Shown here: one piece after another, positions 45,891 through 57,479 of the stretch | Position numbering within the stretch: position 1 is the stretch's first letter | Layout of the letters: each line of letters opens with the position of its first letter | NCBI RefSeq assembly: GCF_027595985.1 | Contig: NC_073302.1 | Coordinates: 397,401,810 to 397,465,809, forward strand | DNA from: Sorex araneus | Taxonomy: Eukaryota > Chordata > Mammalia > Eulipotyphla > Soricidae | DNA length: 64,000 bases | Reading direction: 5' to 3' | The notes under the pieces: generated by a model | Seen by the model: only the letters and a program-made list of their open reading frames with translations | The model's database searches: none | Told to the model about the DNA's origin: nothing | Program-made: the position numbers and the translations under genes

Positions 45891-46148
45891 TGACAGTTAT
45901 AACTTCCACTGAAAGAAAAGTCATATCAAGTGCTTAGGTCTTACTCTGGAGGTGATACTACCAATTCCCCCAACCACCCCGCAAAAAAATTAACAACACT
46001 CCAGACATTCCCGTGTGTATTTTATGTAGCTACTGTTGAAAGCTACTAAATTAGAGAACTTAACAAGCAATTAATTCTGCTTTTGCCAGTATCTACATCA
46101 TATCATGTAGCATGATTCAGTTTTTAATATGTCAATTTTTCAGTACTA

Positions 46149-46327
46149 AGTTGGGCAGGAGCAATAGTATAGCAGATAGTGCATTTGTCTTGCACATGGC
46201 TGACCTGGGTTTGACCCCCAGCATCCCATATTGTTCCCTGAACACTGCCAGGAGTAATTACTGAGTGTTAAACCAAGAGTAAGCCCTGAGCACTGCCAGA
46301 TGTGACCCCCAAACTAAAATAAATAAA
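46149..46327 (+). mobile_element. Short-type SINE
   Basis: Complete but diverged forward copy: 'gagcaatagtatagcagata', 'tgggtttgacccccagcatc', 'ctgccaggagtaattactga' and tail AATAAATAAAG. Confidence 0.88.
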
Positions 46328-48224
46328 GAGCTACTAGAAGAAATGAAATCTTTTCTAGAGTTGTGTATGGTACATTTGAAGTACATATCATATTTTGCCT
46401 TCATGACCAGAAAATAGATATTTTAAAATGTACTAGAATTACTATAAAATGACTAACAAGGCTTTTATTAGCTATTAGTCAATAATCAAGCACTTGTTGA
46501 ATGCATGCGAAGTATTGAGGGAAAGATTGAGGTATCTAAATTTGGCAATTTGTTCCCAGGAAACTCATGATCTGGGAATAGGTAGAATTTAAGAAATTAT
46601 TATTCCTAAATTCTATGTATTTCACAGCAATGCAAATTATGGCTCTGGTGAATGAAAAAAATGTTAACCATTTCAGCCTCCTGTGTTTATGGAGAGTTTG
46701 TAGAAGACTGACACCTGAGACATTTTCCAGATTGTTGGTAAAACTACTGGTGCAGCTTCTTTTAAAGCTCCAGTCTCTTTGAAGCTTTGTTAGTTTATTA
46801 GTGCTGAGATCATATTACTAACTCACATCTGTATTCCCCTAAATAAATTTTCCTCACTGAATCTAAGTGAGTTGGAATTGTCCTTGTACAATTGGACACT
46901 GCATAGGTTTACAACTGTTTGGTACTTGTATATGATGTTCATCAGTGTAGTTTTTGAACAGACCTTATAGTAGATATAGGATTTAGATTAAAAAAAAAAT
47001 AGTAGGTTAAATCTCACCACCTCCACTTAGCAGTAGAAATATAAAGTTAGAGGACAAACATCCTAGTTAACAAAATAATTCACTGTATTAGTAACAAAGA
47101 TGAAGAAAGTCCTCAATACTGGAATTTCAAAAGGAGCACACCAGGTAAGATGGGAAAGGAATGTAGCGTCCAACTAATGTCAGCAAATGAAAATAGTAAC
47201 ACAGATGGCTCAACTAGCAACAAACATCTTAGTAAATTCCTAGACAAGTCCATGATGAGATATAACAGTTTTCACATAAAAATAGATGTTTTAAAATATC
47301 TTTAAAATATGCCTTTACAATACCTCTTTAAAAGGTAACCTGAGTTTTTAGAGCAGTTATAGGTTCACAGGAGGAAGTGCGTAAGAGATTTCCAATATAA
47401 CTCCTGTATGTGTATAGCTTCCCCCATTAGCTATGTCCTTTTCCTAACATACAATGCAAGCTTCTGAATCATAAGCCCAGAGGTAGAAAGAATTGGGAAC
47501 GTGATGCTCTCTGGTAGTAGATTTGGGAACGTCTTCTAACAGATATTACTCTAATTATAATCATGACTCTTGAGAATTACTTTCAGTTATACAAGTCTGA
47601 TGGCATGTGCTGTGGGACCCCTCTGGATTCCACACTACCTTGCTATTGAGAATTCAGTCTCAGTATCATTCCTACTGACAGGCTCTTGCTGCTTTAGCCG
47701 TTTTGTTTGTTTGCTTGGGATGTTGCCGTACACTTTTATCAGAAATAATATAATTCTCCCAACTTTAGAAATATGATTCTGCTTGTACGCATTTTACTTC
47801 CTTGTATATATTAACTTAGATATTGATTTTAGACTTTAATTTTATATTTTGTTAATTTAGCCCAAAATTTGGCTAAATTTTGAAATATACTTAATGCGTT
47901 TATAAAGAAAGCATATTAATATTCCACTATTTTTATGTTGTAGTGATTACTTAGGTACATATCTTTATTTCTTAATGGAAAGCACTGTTTTTGAACATCT
48001 ATCATATTTCATGTTCATATCCCCAAGAACAGTACCATGTAATGAACAGATTAGTGCTTTTCTGCTCAGTCTTCCATTTGACTTGACACATTTTATTAAG
48101 TACTAAAGTAATTTTATTTAATCAGTTTTGAAACACTAACTCAGTGAGAGTAAGGTTCAAAATCATCGTAGTCAGAGATGGAAGGTGTCTTGGATGTTTT
48201 GGATTTTTATATTTAGATCTTCAC
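46328..48224. other. Intronic stretch, nothing recognised
   Basis: No gene, RNA or assignable repeat. Confidence 0.5.
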
Positions 48225-48350
48225 TGTGGCATCAAATAAATATAATCTAGTGTTTGAGTGACAGCAACAAATGCTGAAACCTAATCCTAAATTCTCAGTG
48301 TTCTACAGAGCCATATTTGGCAAATCACTGATCTCTCTGGACTTTACTGT
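48225..48350 (+). mobile_element. Possible MIR element
   Basis: 'tttggcaaatcactgatctc' followed by 'tctggactttactgtacc' matches the MIR core order; otherwise decayed. Confidence 0.4.
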
Positions 48351-49429
48351 ACCAGCAAATATCTTTTCTGTTGACTATATGGGGAAAAACTATGTGAGGT
48401 ATAGGGTGCAGTCTGGTTATTTTCTTTTCTTCTGTGTAACTTTAGTAATGTTGACTGAGCCTATGGAGTAATGAATTTGTCTTAAAAGTTAAGTGATGCT
48501 TGAGATGCATTTAAGAGTCCAGCTTTAAGTAAATACTCTGTAGTGTATACAAAAGCAAACACGCAAAAGATACAATTATATTTATATCCTTATAATTGAA
48601 TTTATTTTAATCTTGAGTCCTCACCAAGAATGATAGTAGAAATTTAACTTTTCTTTAATCTGTGCCCGACCCATTTGAACTGGAGGTGGCAAATAAGATC
48701 TAGGACTATAAATAGTGCCTAGGTTTTAGAAAGATTCATCCTTTGAAATGAAATTAGTCTGTTTTGACCTTTGTCTCTACTGTAGGTCCTTAAATATGCA
48801 TGTCTCTGCACATGCTACTCTGTGTCCTCCTTGTCACAACCATGGGGTTCCTTCAGGTCATGGGCACATATCAGTCACTTCCTTGTTTCTTTTTTTGGCC
48901 AGAGTTTTAGGAACTTATTTAGAACCCAAGAATTTGACTCTGGCCTGTGTTCTTGCTGTTCTCTTTTTTTTTAATGTAAGAGTACTGGTATTTATGAATA
49001 CCATTGATGAAGCCGATTCAATTGGGCATGAACTCCACATTACTTTTTTTTTTTTATTCCATTCTGAATGTTAACTTTATTTTATTATTTTATTATATTC
49101 CCCCACCTTTTTTTTTTTGATTCACTGTGAGATACAGCTACAATTGCTGTCCTCTTTTGAGTCTTGACTCAAAAGAGGGATTGGGGAAATGGTGAAGATA
49201 AAGGAAGGCTAGAGTAGACTTTCAGATAATAAATATATTTTCATCTCCTCATATCTATTTCTTACTTGCATTATCGAAATATTTTCTCACACAACTTTTT
49301 AATATTTCTCTTGTCAACATATCTGGCAAAGGAATATAGTTGTATTAGGATGATACTGAAAGCTTAAGAAAAACACTTCAGTCTATAATTCGTAGTAAGG
49401 TACTTACTTTCAGATAGGATTTTAGGTAA
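48351..49429. other. Intronic stretch, nothing recognised
   Basis: Several T-runs near 48.96-49.13 kb; no gene or assignable repeat. Confidence 0.5.
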
Positions 49430-49595
49430 CACATGGCTGGGCTCAGTCCATACAGAATCCTGACTCTGCTTGAGGATGCTCCAGGATGGTGCTTGGGGTA
49501 CCTTTTTCAACACTATGGATTGAACCAGGGTCACCCACATACAAGACAAAACACCTTATCCACTGTAGTATGGATGTAGAATATCTCCAGCCCCA
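49430..49595 (-). mobile_element. SINE remnant
   Basis: 'ggatggtgcttggggtacc', 'attgaaccagggtcaccc' and the end 'aatatctccagcccc' fit an old inverted copy. Confidence 0.6.
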
Positions 49596-50013
49596 GATAT
49601 TCTTTTTTAAAAGTCATCTTCTTCAGCATAATTAAATAATAAGCCAATGTTATTTGGAGAAGCAGCTTTGAGGATGATGTCGGGTTTACTTCCTTAGCAT
49701 TTGCCCTAAGGTCCCTTCACTATGTAGCTTGTAGGTAGATAAATGGGCCCAGAGTCGTTGCTTGTTGCTGCAGTCCCATCTATTTGACAGTGGTGGGAAT
49801 TGCTTTCTAGGCCCCTTTGGCTTAGAATGATGGACTGTTTTTGAATAGTGGAAGAGACTAGTTCTTGTGGTGATTTTGTGGGTCATGGCTGCAAAAGATA
49901 CAATTTTGGTACCTTTGGTGAAATCACAATGGCATGACACAGGGATGAAGGCAGTGTGAAAACAGCTTCAGAAAAAAAAGAGTTAGAGCTCTAATTAAAC
50001 CTCACTTGAAGTT
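49596..50013. other. Intronic gap
   Basis: Nothing recognised. Confidence 0.45.
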
Positions 50014-50025
50014 CACATCACTTTT

Positions 50026-50234
50026 TATTTTTTTTGAGATTTTTATACATTTTATTTTCATAAAATAGTTCACAATGGTTCATTACAGATAATATTCAAA
50101 CACCCACACAACCAGCAAGCATCTTCCCACCACAATAAGAGGGAAGTGTGTAAAGGTGGTTGATTTCATTTTGGGGCCCTTTAAGCCAATATATAAGAGA
50201 ATACAAGCAAGAATGTTAAAACTAAACACAAATC
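50026..50234 (-). mobile_element. L1-mobilised 3' end with 12-bp TSD
   Basis: A ~205-bp insertion read on the minus strand. It ends with AATAAA (complement near 50060), some 20 nt of sequence and an A-tail seen as T-rich 50026-50035. Perfect 12-bp duplications (cacatcactttt) lie at 50014-50025 and 50235-50246. The source could be an L1 3'UTR of a subfamily not otherwise in the window, or a processed mRNA 3' end. Confidence 0.75.
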
Positions 50235-50246
50235 CACATCACTTTT

Positions 50247-50495
50247 AGAGTTTGTTGTAAATAAGCCAGAAATCCTTAGTTTTTGTCTGGAACTTGTATT
50301 TTCTGTCATTGGTTATCAGAACATTGTTCTATAAAGATTTATTTGTTTACAGTTCTCTAACATGTTGACTTTAAGACCTTTCTATAGTCAGAGATTAGTT
50401 ATCATTTGGGTATCATATGAGTTCGAGATTAGAGAACCTCAAATCCCATTATGTCACAGCTGGGTACTTTAGTGAGCCCTAAGTGTTCTCAGTTA
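50247..50495. other. Intronic gap
   Basis: Nothing recognised. Confidence 0.45.
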
Positions 50496-50509
50496 GAAAT
50501 TAGAATTGA

Positions 50510-50695
50510 GGGGCTGGAGCAATTACGCAACCGCTATGCCATTATTGTGTTTGCCTTGCACTCGGCCCACCAGGATTCCATCCCCAGCATCCCATAGAGT
50601 CCCCGAGCACTGCCGGGAATAATTCTTGAGTTCAGAGCCAGAAATAACTCCTGAGCATTACTGAATGTGGCCTCAAAAGCCAAAAAATAAGGAAG
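50510..50695 (+). mobile_element. Short-type SINE with inverted A-box segment and TSD
   Basis: Forward copy with 14-bp duplications (gaaattagaattga) at 50496-50509 and 50696-50709. B box and body are normal. Between 'ggggctggagcaat' and 'tttgccttgcac', about 50526-50547 reads like the reverse complement of the usual A-box region. Confidence 0.85.
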
Positions 50696-50709
50696 GAAAT
50701 TAGAATTGA

Positions 50710-51410
50710 TTAATTCAATACCTCCCTTTTCACTCTTTTTTCTCTGCTTTCCCATACAAAAATTCATTGGCTCCCATATCTTATCCTTACCCCATTTTCT
50801 TTCTCCACTAATTTTGTCCTAGATCAAAAAAAATCCCCCATATTTTAACTGATAGTATATAGTTGTTCTGCCAACATTCTGTCCCCACAAAGCAACCTAG
50901 TCTATCTATGTATTCATTCTTGAGTCACACCCAGCTGTGATATATATGGTCACACCCACTATATATATGACACTCAGATTTATATGGTGGGGCCCAAAGT
51001 ATGTTAGTTGAATTAATAAATGAGTGACACTATAAATCTGGAAGATTGAAAGATATGAATTGGTGTCTTAAATGTAAAACATTCTTTATTGTAATTTCGG
51101 CCCATTTTATTTAGAGATGGCAAAGGTCAGTCATTGTGATATCTTTTACGAATTCAATTTGGGACTTCATTTGTTTTCTGTTGTGGAAGGTATAAAACTG
51201 AAAAAACATAAGGGAGTTGTAAGGTGAACTTTTAAATCAGTTTTTATCCATTTGCTAATAGAACTGAATCTCTAATATTAAAGTTTCATCAATCTCCTTG
51301 TCTGAGATTTTATAAAAAGGAAATATGAACTTTGATATGTTTGACTGTAAAGAACAGTTTTCAATCTATTCTTCTGCTTGCATGTGAGAATACTTCAAAT
51401 AGTATCTAGT
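50710..51410. other. Intronic stretch, nothing recognised
   Basis: Includes a small AT dinucleotide patch with a repeated CACACCCA word (50920-50975). No gene or assignable repeat. Confidence 0.45.
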
Positions 51411-51411
51411 A

Positions 51412-51586
51412 TTTCTTTTTTTTTTTTTTGTGCCACATTTATCAGTAATCAGGTCTTACTACTAGTTCTATGCTCAGAGGTCACATTTCGTGGGCTCGGG
51501 GGACTCTACAGGGAACCATGGTTCAAACCCAGGTTGACCACATGCAAGGCAAGAGCCCTACCTTTTGTTCTATCCAACTGGCAACA
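51412..51586 (-). mobile_element. Short-type SINE
   Basis: T-run tail, 'ctatgctcagaggtcacatt', 'ggttcaaacccaggttgacc' and an inverted head. Confidence 0.8.
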
Positions 51587-51743
51587 GATATTAATTTTTA
51601 AATTTTAAACAGATACCTGGGATTGAGTGGAAGCGTTAATGTCCTTTTTTGTTGCTGTAAATGTATAAAAGAGTCTCTGTTCCATTATTAAAGTAACGTA
51701 GCTTGTAATGTGATGAAAGAATGAAAGATCAAAAGCATCAACC

Positions 51744-51815
51744 AAGGAAGGAAGAAATCAAAGAAGGAAAGACATAAGAAAGGAAAGAAGGAAGGGAAGG
51801 AAGGAGGAAAGGAAA
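51744..51815 (+). repeat. (GGAA)n-rich simple repeat
   Basis: Imperfect GGAAG/AAAG units, purine-only strand. Confidence 0.85.
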
Positions 51816-51988
51816 TACAGTGCTTTAGTAGTGAGTCCTTATGAAAGAATTGACTAAATGAGTAAAGTTTTCTTAGATTGGTATTTGTTTCATTTATTGT
51901 ACAGAAAATCAGAAATTTACTTCTCTGGATTTATTAATATGAATGTATACATGCATTATTTGTTCAATATAATTAAGAATGAAAAAAA

Positions 51989-52163
51989 GAGGAGCTGGAG
52001 CAATAGTACAGGTGGTAGGGCGTTTGCCTTGCACGTGGCCAACCCGGTTTCAATTCCCAGCATTCTATATTGTCCTCTGAGCACCACCGGGAGTGATTCC
52101 TGAGTGCAGAGCCAGGAGTGAGTCCTCAGCATTGCCGGGTGTGACCCAAAAAGAAAAAAAAAA
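51989..52163 (+). mobile_element. Short-type SINE
   Basis: Well-preserved forward copy: 'gagctggagcaatagtacag', 'ggtagggcgtttgccttgc', 'cgggagtgattcctgagtgc' and 'gtgacccaaaaagaaaaaa'. Confidence 0.93.
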
Positions 52164-52495
52164 TTAAAAAGAACAGATAAAAAATTCTCTGACTTGAAGA
52201 ATAATAGAGAGAAACTTCTCTAATTGTGTGTCTTGACTGGCAAAGAGTTAAATAATGGGAGTGTGAAACAAAGCTGATTTCTGGCAATTAAAGTGCGAGA
52301 ATATAGCAACTCTTTCCTCCCAGCTAAGTGCTTTCTTCGAAACCCTCGGTAAGTCTCTCTTCTCCCATGTTATGATTGGGGTATAATTTATTCTTCTCTT
52401 TTCCTTCAGTAGTTGTAGTTTGATCTTCGGCTTATATAGTCATAATGTACAGGGTTGAATTCATATCTAAATAACATTTATGTAAAAACTAGTTC
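52164..52495. other. Intronic gap
   Basis: Nothing recognised. Confidence 0.45.
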
Positions 52496-52505
52496 TAAAT
52501 TTCTT

Positions 52506-53597
52506 TTTTTAAAAATTTTATTGAATCACCTTGAGATAGCTACAAGCTTTCATGTTTGGGTTACAGTCACACAATAACCAAACACCCATCCCTCCACCAG
52601 TGCACATTCCCTACCACCAATATCCCCAGTATACTCCCTTTTTCCCACCCTCTCCCTGCCTCCATGGCAGACAATATTCCCCATACTCTTTCTCTACTTT
52701 TGGGCATTATGGCTTGTAACACAGACACTGGTCCATTATCTACTTTCAGCACGTATCTCCCATCCAGACTGATTTCCATCATTATCTTAGTGATCCCTTC
52801 TCTATTTCATCTGCCTTCTCCACTTGGCTTATGTAGCAGGTTTCCAGCTATGGGGCAATCCTCTTGGCCCTTGTATCTACTGCCCTTGGGTGTCAGCCTC
52901 ATGTGATATTATTCTATGCTCCACAAATGAGTGCAGTCCTTCTATATCTGTCCGACTCATTTCACTTAGCATGATACTCTCCATGTCTATCCATTTATAA
53001 GCAAATTTCATGACTTCATCTCTCCTAACAGCTGCATAATATTCCATTGTGTAGATGTACCAAAGTTTCATTAACAAGTCATCTCTTTTAGGGCATTCGG
53101 GTTGTCTTCAGATTTTGGCTATTATAAACAGTGATGCAATGAATATATAGGTACAGATGTCATTTCTACTGTGCTTTTTTTGCATCCTCGGGATATATTT
53201 CCAGAAGTGGTATTGCTGTGTCATATGGCTCAATTTCTAGTTTTTGAAAGACTGTCCATATTGTTTTCCAGAAAGGCTGGACCATTCGGCATTCCCTCCA
53301 ACAGTGAAGGAGAGTCCCTTTTCCCCCACATCACGCCAGCACTGGTTGCTTTTGTTCTTTTGAATGTGTGCCAGTCTCTGTGGTGTGAGATGAAATCTCA
53401 TTGTTGTTTTGATTTGCATCTCCCTGATGACTGGGGATGTGGAGCATTTTTTTCATGTGCCTTTTGGCTATTTGTATTTCTTTTTTGAGGAAACTTCTGT
53501 TCATTTCTTCTCCCCATTTTTTTTGATGGGGTTGGAGGTTTTTTTCTTATACAATTCTACGAGTGTCTTGTATATCCTGGATATTAGTGTTTTAGAA
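52506..53597 (-). mobile_element. L1 3' end, 5'-truncated, with TSD
   Basis: Minus-strand L1: A-tail (T-run 52505-52511), 3'UTR to about 52910, then ORF2 C-terminus up to 53597. A 10-bp duplication (taaatttctt) lies at 52496-52505 and 53598-53607. Its 3'UTR resembles those at 42.9 and 59.8 kb only near the end. Confidence 0.88.
52910..53597 (-). pseudogene. L1 ORF2 C-terminal remnant
   Basis: Minus-strand pieces keep [18 protein letters not shown], the CWRDVGEKG zinc-like block (a Gly-Cys pair expected there is lost), and LWYIYTMEYY to MSEMSR. Stops and frame changes separate the pieces. Non-functional. Confidence 0.82.
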
Positions 53598-53607
53598 TAA
53601 ATTTCTT

Positions 53608-54802
53608 CCTATGTGTGTGAGTCTTGAGCCATGATCATTCTCCTCATCCTAACCCATTGGTGTTATCTTGGCCATAACATGCCCATCAACCTGACCAATG
53701 TCTATTGGTTATTTTATTCCCACTACCTGGCTCTTTTTATGTCATCTAATACAAAAATTCCATTTGTCCAGATCTAGTTTAAAGTCTCAAGCAATAAGAA
53801 GTTTGAGTCTAGACACCATTTATTGTTACTTGGGTTAATCGTTTAACCTATTGTTTCTCATTTATAGAACAGTGTCTGTCACACAGCATGACAATGATGA
53901 TTAAATGGGATAATATGTGCATTTTAGCCTGTTCTCTAATATGGGAATATGTGCTCAAACTTGGTGATCAGAAGAAATTAACCACTACCTCCTGGCACAC
54001 ATACCTTATTAATACTCATGGTGCTATATTATAATTGCTCTGTATTTCTTCCTGAGTTTTTGGGCTCTGTCAACGCATATAGACCTGTCTACAGTTTTAC
54101 ATGGTCAATTCTAGGAAAAGTGGATACTATTTTGTATAATTACTCACTATCTAAAATATTGTCATAAACATTGAGCTGTATAAATATATTCCCAAAACTA
54201 GGAAATTAAGGTTCAGATATTACCAAAGGAGTAAGAGGAACTGACTACTAAAAGGAGCGTATATTAAAATATATCATATATGAACAAAATAATACTTCAA
54301 TGAAAATATTAAGTATAATGTGATTGATAATCTTTGTGAGGATGGGGAGATTGTTAGTTGGGGAGATCAGGCGCTGATGATCAACAGAAACAAAACCAAA
54401 AGCACTTGAAGGGAAAGTGAGTTAGTGAATAAATGTGTTTCTGTCTGATTCTGGCCCATGAACAAATAACGCTGGTAATGAGGACTGAGTGAGGAAAGCA
54501 GTAACAGGCCTCTTCAATGAAAAATGTGGAAATGGGAAAAATATAGGGATGATTTAATGCAAGAGTTTAAAAGAAAGGCCTTTAAATTCATAGCATTAGA
54601 GGTTTGTGAGAAATTAAACCATACATCAAAATTGGAGTTTTATAAATACTGAAAGACATGTGTTACTCTTCCTTCAGCCTATTAGTTGTATTCAAATGAG
54701 CCTTTAATGGCAAACAGCACAATATTCATTATTTTCCCTCACTTTCAGGATTTCTTTTTTTTGGATAGGAGAATTTTTAAATGTTTTATGGTTATTAAAG
54801 GG
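53608..54802. other. Intronic stretch with one probable MIR
   Basis: Apart from the MIR at 53826-53940 nothing is recognised. Confidence 0.45.
53826..53940 (+). mobile_element. Probable MIR element
   Basis: 'cttgggttaatcgtttaacc', 'tgtttctcatttatagaac' and 'gatgattaaatgggataata' follow MIR core order closely. Confidence 0.6.
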
Positions 54803-54975
54803 CCAGACCCAATGGTGCTCAGGGCTTACTCCTGGCTCTGTACTCAGGAGTTAGCCCTGACCGCGCTTGGGAAACCATAGAGATGCTCAGGTGACCCTAT
54901 TGGTGACAGAGATCAAACCATGGTTGGCAGCATGTAATGCCAGCTCCTTTCCCTATGCCATCTCTCTGACCCTAG
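54803..54975 (-). mobile_element. Short-type SINE
   Basis: 'atggtgctcagggcttactc', 'ctctgtactcaggagttagc' and the inverted head 'ctatgccatctctctgaccc'. A second 'gatgctcagg' word suggests a small internal duplication. Confidence 0.82.
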
Positions 54976-55098
54976 TAAAGTAATTGATTCTCTTCCTCAT
55001 TGATTAGATCATTCTTGGGAGGAAGCCTTAAAGAATATGCTTGCGTGTAAATATAACTGGCTCTCTCTTCTGTTGTTTAGTGACTATAAAGATGTAAT
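54976..55098. other. Short intronic gap
   Basis: Nothing recognised. Confidence 0.4.
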
Positions 55099-55111
55099 AT
55101 AGATAATTTAG

Positions 55112-55355
55112 CACTATAGCACTGTTGTACTGTTCATAGATTTGCTCGAGCAGTCACCAGTAGCGTCTACATTATGAGACTTGTTGTTACTGTTTTTGGT
55201 ATATCAAATATGCCACAGGTAGCTTGCCAGGCTCTGCTGTGCAGGTGGGATACTCTCAGTAGCTTGCCAGGCTCTCCCAGAGGGACAGAGAAATTGAACC
55301 CGGCTTGGCTGCATGCAAGGCATATGCCCTACCCGCTGTGCTATTGCTCCAGTCC
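55112..55355 (-). mobile_element. Long-type tRNA-headed SINE with TSD
   Basis: Complete inverted copy: head 'ctgtgctattgctccagtcc', B box 'attgaacccgg', long-type body and a non-A tail. Perfect 13-bp duplications (atagataatttag) lie at 55099-55111 and 55356-55368. Confidence 0.93.
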
Positions 55356-55368
55356 ATAGATAATTTAG

Positions 55369-56231
55369 TTTTATTTTTCTTAGACTTCTTTGCAATTGTC
55401 TTTCTTTCCTTCCCTCTATATCTCTCTTTTCTTTCTGTCATTGTTCTTGTAAGCTACTGGACTTTTATAAAGTGGTGGGAAGAGGTATTAGGGTAGTCAT
55501 TAAATTCTGATTTAAAATTCCTGTGATCTATCTGGAAATATGCTCATTTATATTCCTTATCTATTTTCTTTCATTCACCTCAGAGTTAAGCAGACTCCTC
55601 TGGAACCCATGTCACTTTATACTCATCTCTATTGATGTAGATTAATATAGTTAAAACATTTTTTTATTTGGTTCAATTTTGATTCTGCCTTACCTTAGAG
55701 TAAGAATGACATCTCTTTTATTTGAATTGATACTTGACACATACAAAAGTTCAGTAAGTGTTTGCTAATTTTTACCCTTGATATTTGCTAGCTTTTATTT
55801 TCACTTCTTCTGATTAACTTTGGTTGCTCACAACTCATATTTCAACAGTGTTCTTGTTACTATTTTTCCATCGATGTTACAACATGGATTATAAGTTTAT
55901 CTGTAAACGTACAGTTGAATGTAATTTGCATGCATATAAAGCTATAATTTAATTTTTAAAAATTACTTGATTATTTTTCTACTTTAGAATAGGAAGAACA
56001 ATTACTCACCTTTTTTAGTTTTTTTTTTCAGATCATCAAAAACCAAATGGAAGTATTAGTGTAAGAGAAATATAGCACTTGGCAGCACTTTCCAGTATAG
56101 CTTGGTCTCTGGGAGATACAAATATTCACTTTTTTCTGTTTACTTATTATTATATTGAAATAAAATATATAAAGAATTAAAATTTATTTTTAACAATTTT
56201 TACTTTAAATGTTTAGCTCATCTCATTTGCA
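55369..56231. other. Intronic stretch, nothing recognised
   Basis: AT-rich; no gene or repeat recognised. Confidence 0.5.
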
Positions 56232-56250
56232 GTTTTGTTTATGTAGCTTA

Positions 56251-56517
56251 CAGGCTGGAGCGATAGCACAGCGGGTAGGGTGTTTGCCTTGCACACCGTT
56301 GACCAGGGTTTGATTTCTCCGCCCCTCTCAGAGAGCCTGACAAGCTACCAAGAGTATCTCTTCCCCACGGCAGAGCCTGGCAAGCGACCTGTGGTGTATT
56401 CAATATGCCAAAAACAGTAACAACAAGTCTGACAATGGAGACGTTACTGGTGCCCGCTCGAGCAAATCGATGAGCAACGGGATGACAGTGATGACAGTAA
56501 TGACATTTCAAAATACT
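56251..56517 (+). mobile_element. Long-type tRNA-headed SINE with 19-bp TSD
   Basis: Complete copy with intact head (gagcgatagcacagcgggt) and body, ending in GATGACAGTGATGACAG plus 20 bp, without poly(A). Perfect 19-bp duplications begin gttttgttta at 56232-56250 and 56518-56536. Confidence 0.95.
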
Positions 56518-56798
56518 GTTTTGTTTATGTAGCTTATGTAGATTATTATTATTTTAGTATTCTTATTTGCACCATTGCATAATTTACACATATTTGTGTA
56601 TTCTATAGCCCTGGTTATAGATTCTTCATATTCAAATCATAGTTGAAATAGTCCTTTGAATAAAAATTCAACAATTTTCTATTGCCTGATAATGTTTTTC
56701 CCATTAATAACTGTAAAATATTATGTGTCTGTGTGGAGACAAAAGTTTTACATACAGAGGCTGTTTCAAAGTAATTCAGTGTAGTTACCCTTTTCCTG

Positions 56799-56826
56799 GA
56801 GAGAGAGAGAAAGAGAGAGAGAGAGA
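56799..56826 (+). repeat. (GA)n microsatellite
   Basis: GA units interrupted once by AA. Confidence 0.9.
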
Positions 56827-57136
56827 ATGTGTGTGTCTGTCATTTTGTTGTACTTCAATTTTTCAGATGAACTATAAGACCAATTGCTTGCAACTTCATA
56901 TATTCAAAATTTATGGAAGTGTTTATATTACAATTATATTTATATGATTCCTAAAATATACTAGGAAAGAGGGACATCTTTCAAGATGAGGGCTAATAAA
57001 TTATCTATTTTTTTTCTGCTTCTTGATAACTGAGGGAAGCATTCAAACACTTAAATTCAAGAAGAAATATTGATAATTAGAATTTTGCATTGGTATAGGA
57101 CAGGGTCAAATAACTTTCTTATTTTTCCCCTGAGTT

Positions 57137-57300
57137 ATTTATAATAACTTTATAATTTTATTTTAAATTTTATAATTTTATTTTAATTATAAAATTTATA
57201 ATTTATAATTTTATTTTAAATAAAATATTTAGTGTTTATTTAGTTATTTAGTGTTTATTTATAATTTTATGTTATTTAGTGTTTATTTATAATTTTATCT
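57137..57300. repeat. AT-rich low-complexity block
   Basis: Almost only A and T, built from TTTATAATTTTATTTT-like words and a repeated TTATTTAGTGTTTATTTA unit. Strongly self-complementary. Confidence 0.85.
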
Positions 57301-57412
57301 GTTCTTTTAATCACAGTAATAATATCAATTTATTCTAAGTTGACAGCAATCTAATATTTGAACATCACAGAACTATTTTACAATTAAAGAACATTTAAGG
57401 GAAGAGAAAAAT

Positions 57413-57479
57413 TTGTATAAAATTATCAGTGACTATTTATGATAATTTTACTTGTATAAAATTATCGGTGACTATTTAT
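57413..57479. repeat. Direct repeat, 28-bp units at 39-bp spacing
   Basis: 57413-57440 recurs at 57452-57479 with one A/G difference. Confidence 0.93.

Noticed and set aside
52556..53488. 116- and 105-codon plus frames
   Set aside because: They lie antisense to an L1 3' end.
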